The position numbers were made by a program, and so were the translations under genes. 6,601 bases of DNA from Desulfobacteraceae bacterium (GTDB lineage: Bacteria > Desulfobacterota > DSM-4660 > Desulfatiglandales > Desulfatiglandaceae). The notes under the pieces were generated by a model, which saw only the letters and a program-made list of their open reading frames with translations, ran no database searches and was not told where the DNA came from. How positions within the stretch are numbered: the first letter of the stretch is position 1; each line of letters begins with the position of its first letter. Shown here piece by piece: positions 6,571 through 6,601 of the stretch. Location of the stretch: positions 1-6,601 of the forward strand of contig DQZA01000175.1 of assembly GCA_011042035.1 (NCBI GenBank), in the 5' to 3' direction.

Positions 6571-6586
6571 ATCAAGAAGTGTGCCA
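6571..6586 (-). promoter_or_regulatory. Weak sigma-54-like -24/-12 element
   Basis: On the minus strand TGGCAC-ACTTC-TTGAT resembles the sigma-54 consensus TGGCACG-N4-TTGCA with correct spacing, but the -12 element has GA instead of GC. It lies about 520 bp from hyuA, so the leader would be long, or it may serve something else. It is a weak candidate. Confidence 0.15.
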
Positions 6587-6601
6587 CGGAATGGGAAAAG
6601 A

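Larger units (their letters stand above)
6053..6601. other. Upstream region of the operon, no confident gene
   Basis: About 550 bp precede hyuA. The stretch 6300-6500 is strongly AT-rich with T and A runs, unlike the more balanced coding DNA. The part nearer hyuA (6190-6260) has a GC-rich patch. No recognisable protein, tRNA, insertion sequence or strong sigma-70 -35/-10 pair is seen on either strand. One minus-strand frame is open from the right edge to a TGA at 6492-6494 (35 codons), too short to call. The region probably holds the operon's promoter and operator sites; individual candidates are listed separately. Confidence 0.6.

Noticed and set aside
6492..6599. 35-codon open frame on the minus strand reaching the right edge, as a possible tail of an upstream gene
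   Set aside because: An open run this short is expected by chance in three frames, and the residues match nothing I recognise.

Overview
All recognisable genes in this window lie on the minus strand, so transcription runs from the right edge to the left edge. The layout fits one tight catabolic operon: about 550 bp of upstream DNA (6601-6053), then a hydantoinase/oxoprolinase-family A subunit (6052-3965), its B subunit (3944-2172), a six-helix AceTr/SatP (GPR1/FUN34/YaaH) family transporter (2142-1591), a dihydropyrimidine-dehydrogenase-like flavoprotein with a C-terminal two-cluster ferredoxin domain (1569-253), and the N-terminus of a 2Fe-2S ferredoxin-type protein (194-1) that runs off the left edge. 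Gaps between genes are 20, 29, 21 and 58 nt. Every gene has a purine-rich ribosome binding site, and I saw no terminator between them.

No 16S or housekeeping marker is present, so the organism can only be guessed. The mix of a PreA-like Fe-S flavoprotein, a 2Fe-2S electron-transfer partner, an ATP-dependent HyuAB enzyme and a small carboxylate transporter is typical of anaerobic bacteria that break down organic or amino acids (Desulfobacterota, Synergistota and Clostridia-like lineages all fit). Base composition in the genes is moderate, and the upstream region at about 6300-6500 is clearly AT-rich.

Inferred logic: the transporter brings in (or exports) a small carboxylate. HyuAB uses ATP to hydrolyse a cyclic amide/imide or, as in the related acetone and acetophenone carboxylases, to activate or carboxylate a substrate. 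The PreA-like protein, with the 2Fe-2S protein as likely electron partner, reduces or oxidises a ring or C=C bond. The actual substrate cannot be read from the sequence. Two enzymes look divergent at expected functional positions. The PreA-like protein appears to lack the catalytic cysteine of dihydropyrimidine dehydrogenase and has a longer active-site loop. HyuB appears to have Gln where the family metal-ligand His is expected.

The upstream region has no confident gene. It holds a possible 62-codon small ORF ending inside the hyuA ribosome binding site, a perfect 6-bp inverted repeat close to hyuA, a CACGTG-centred palindrome, and weak sigma-54-like elements.
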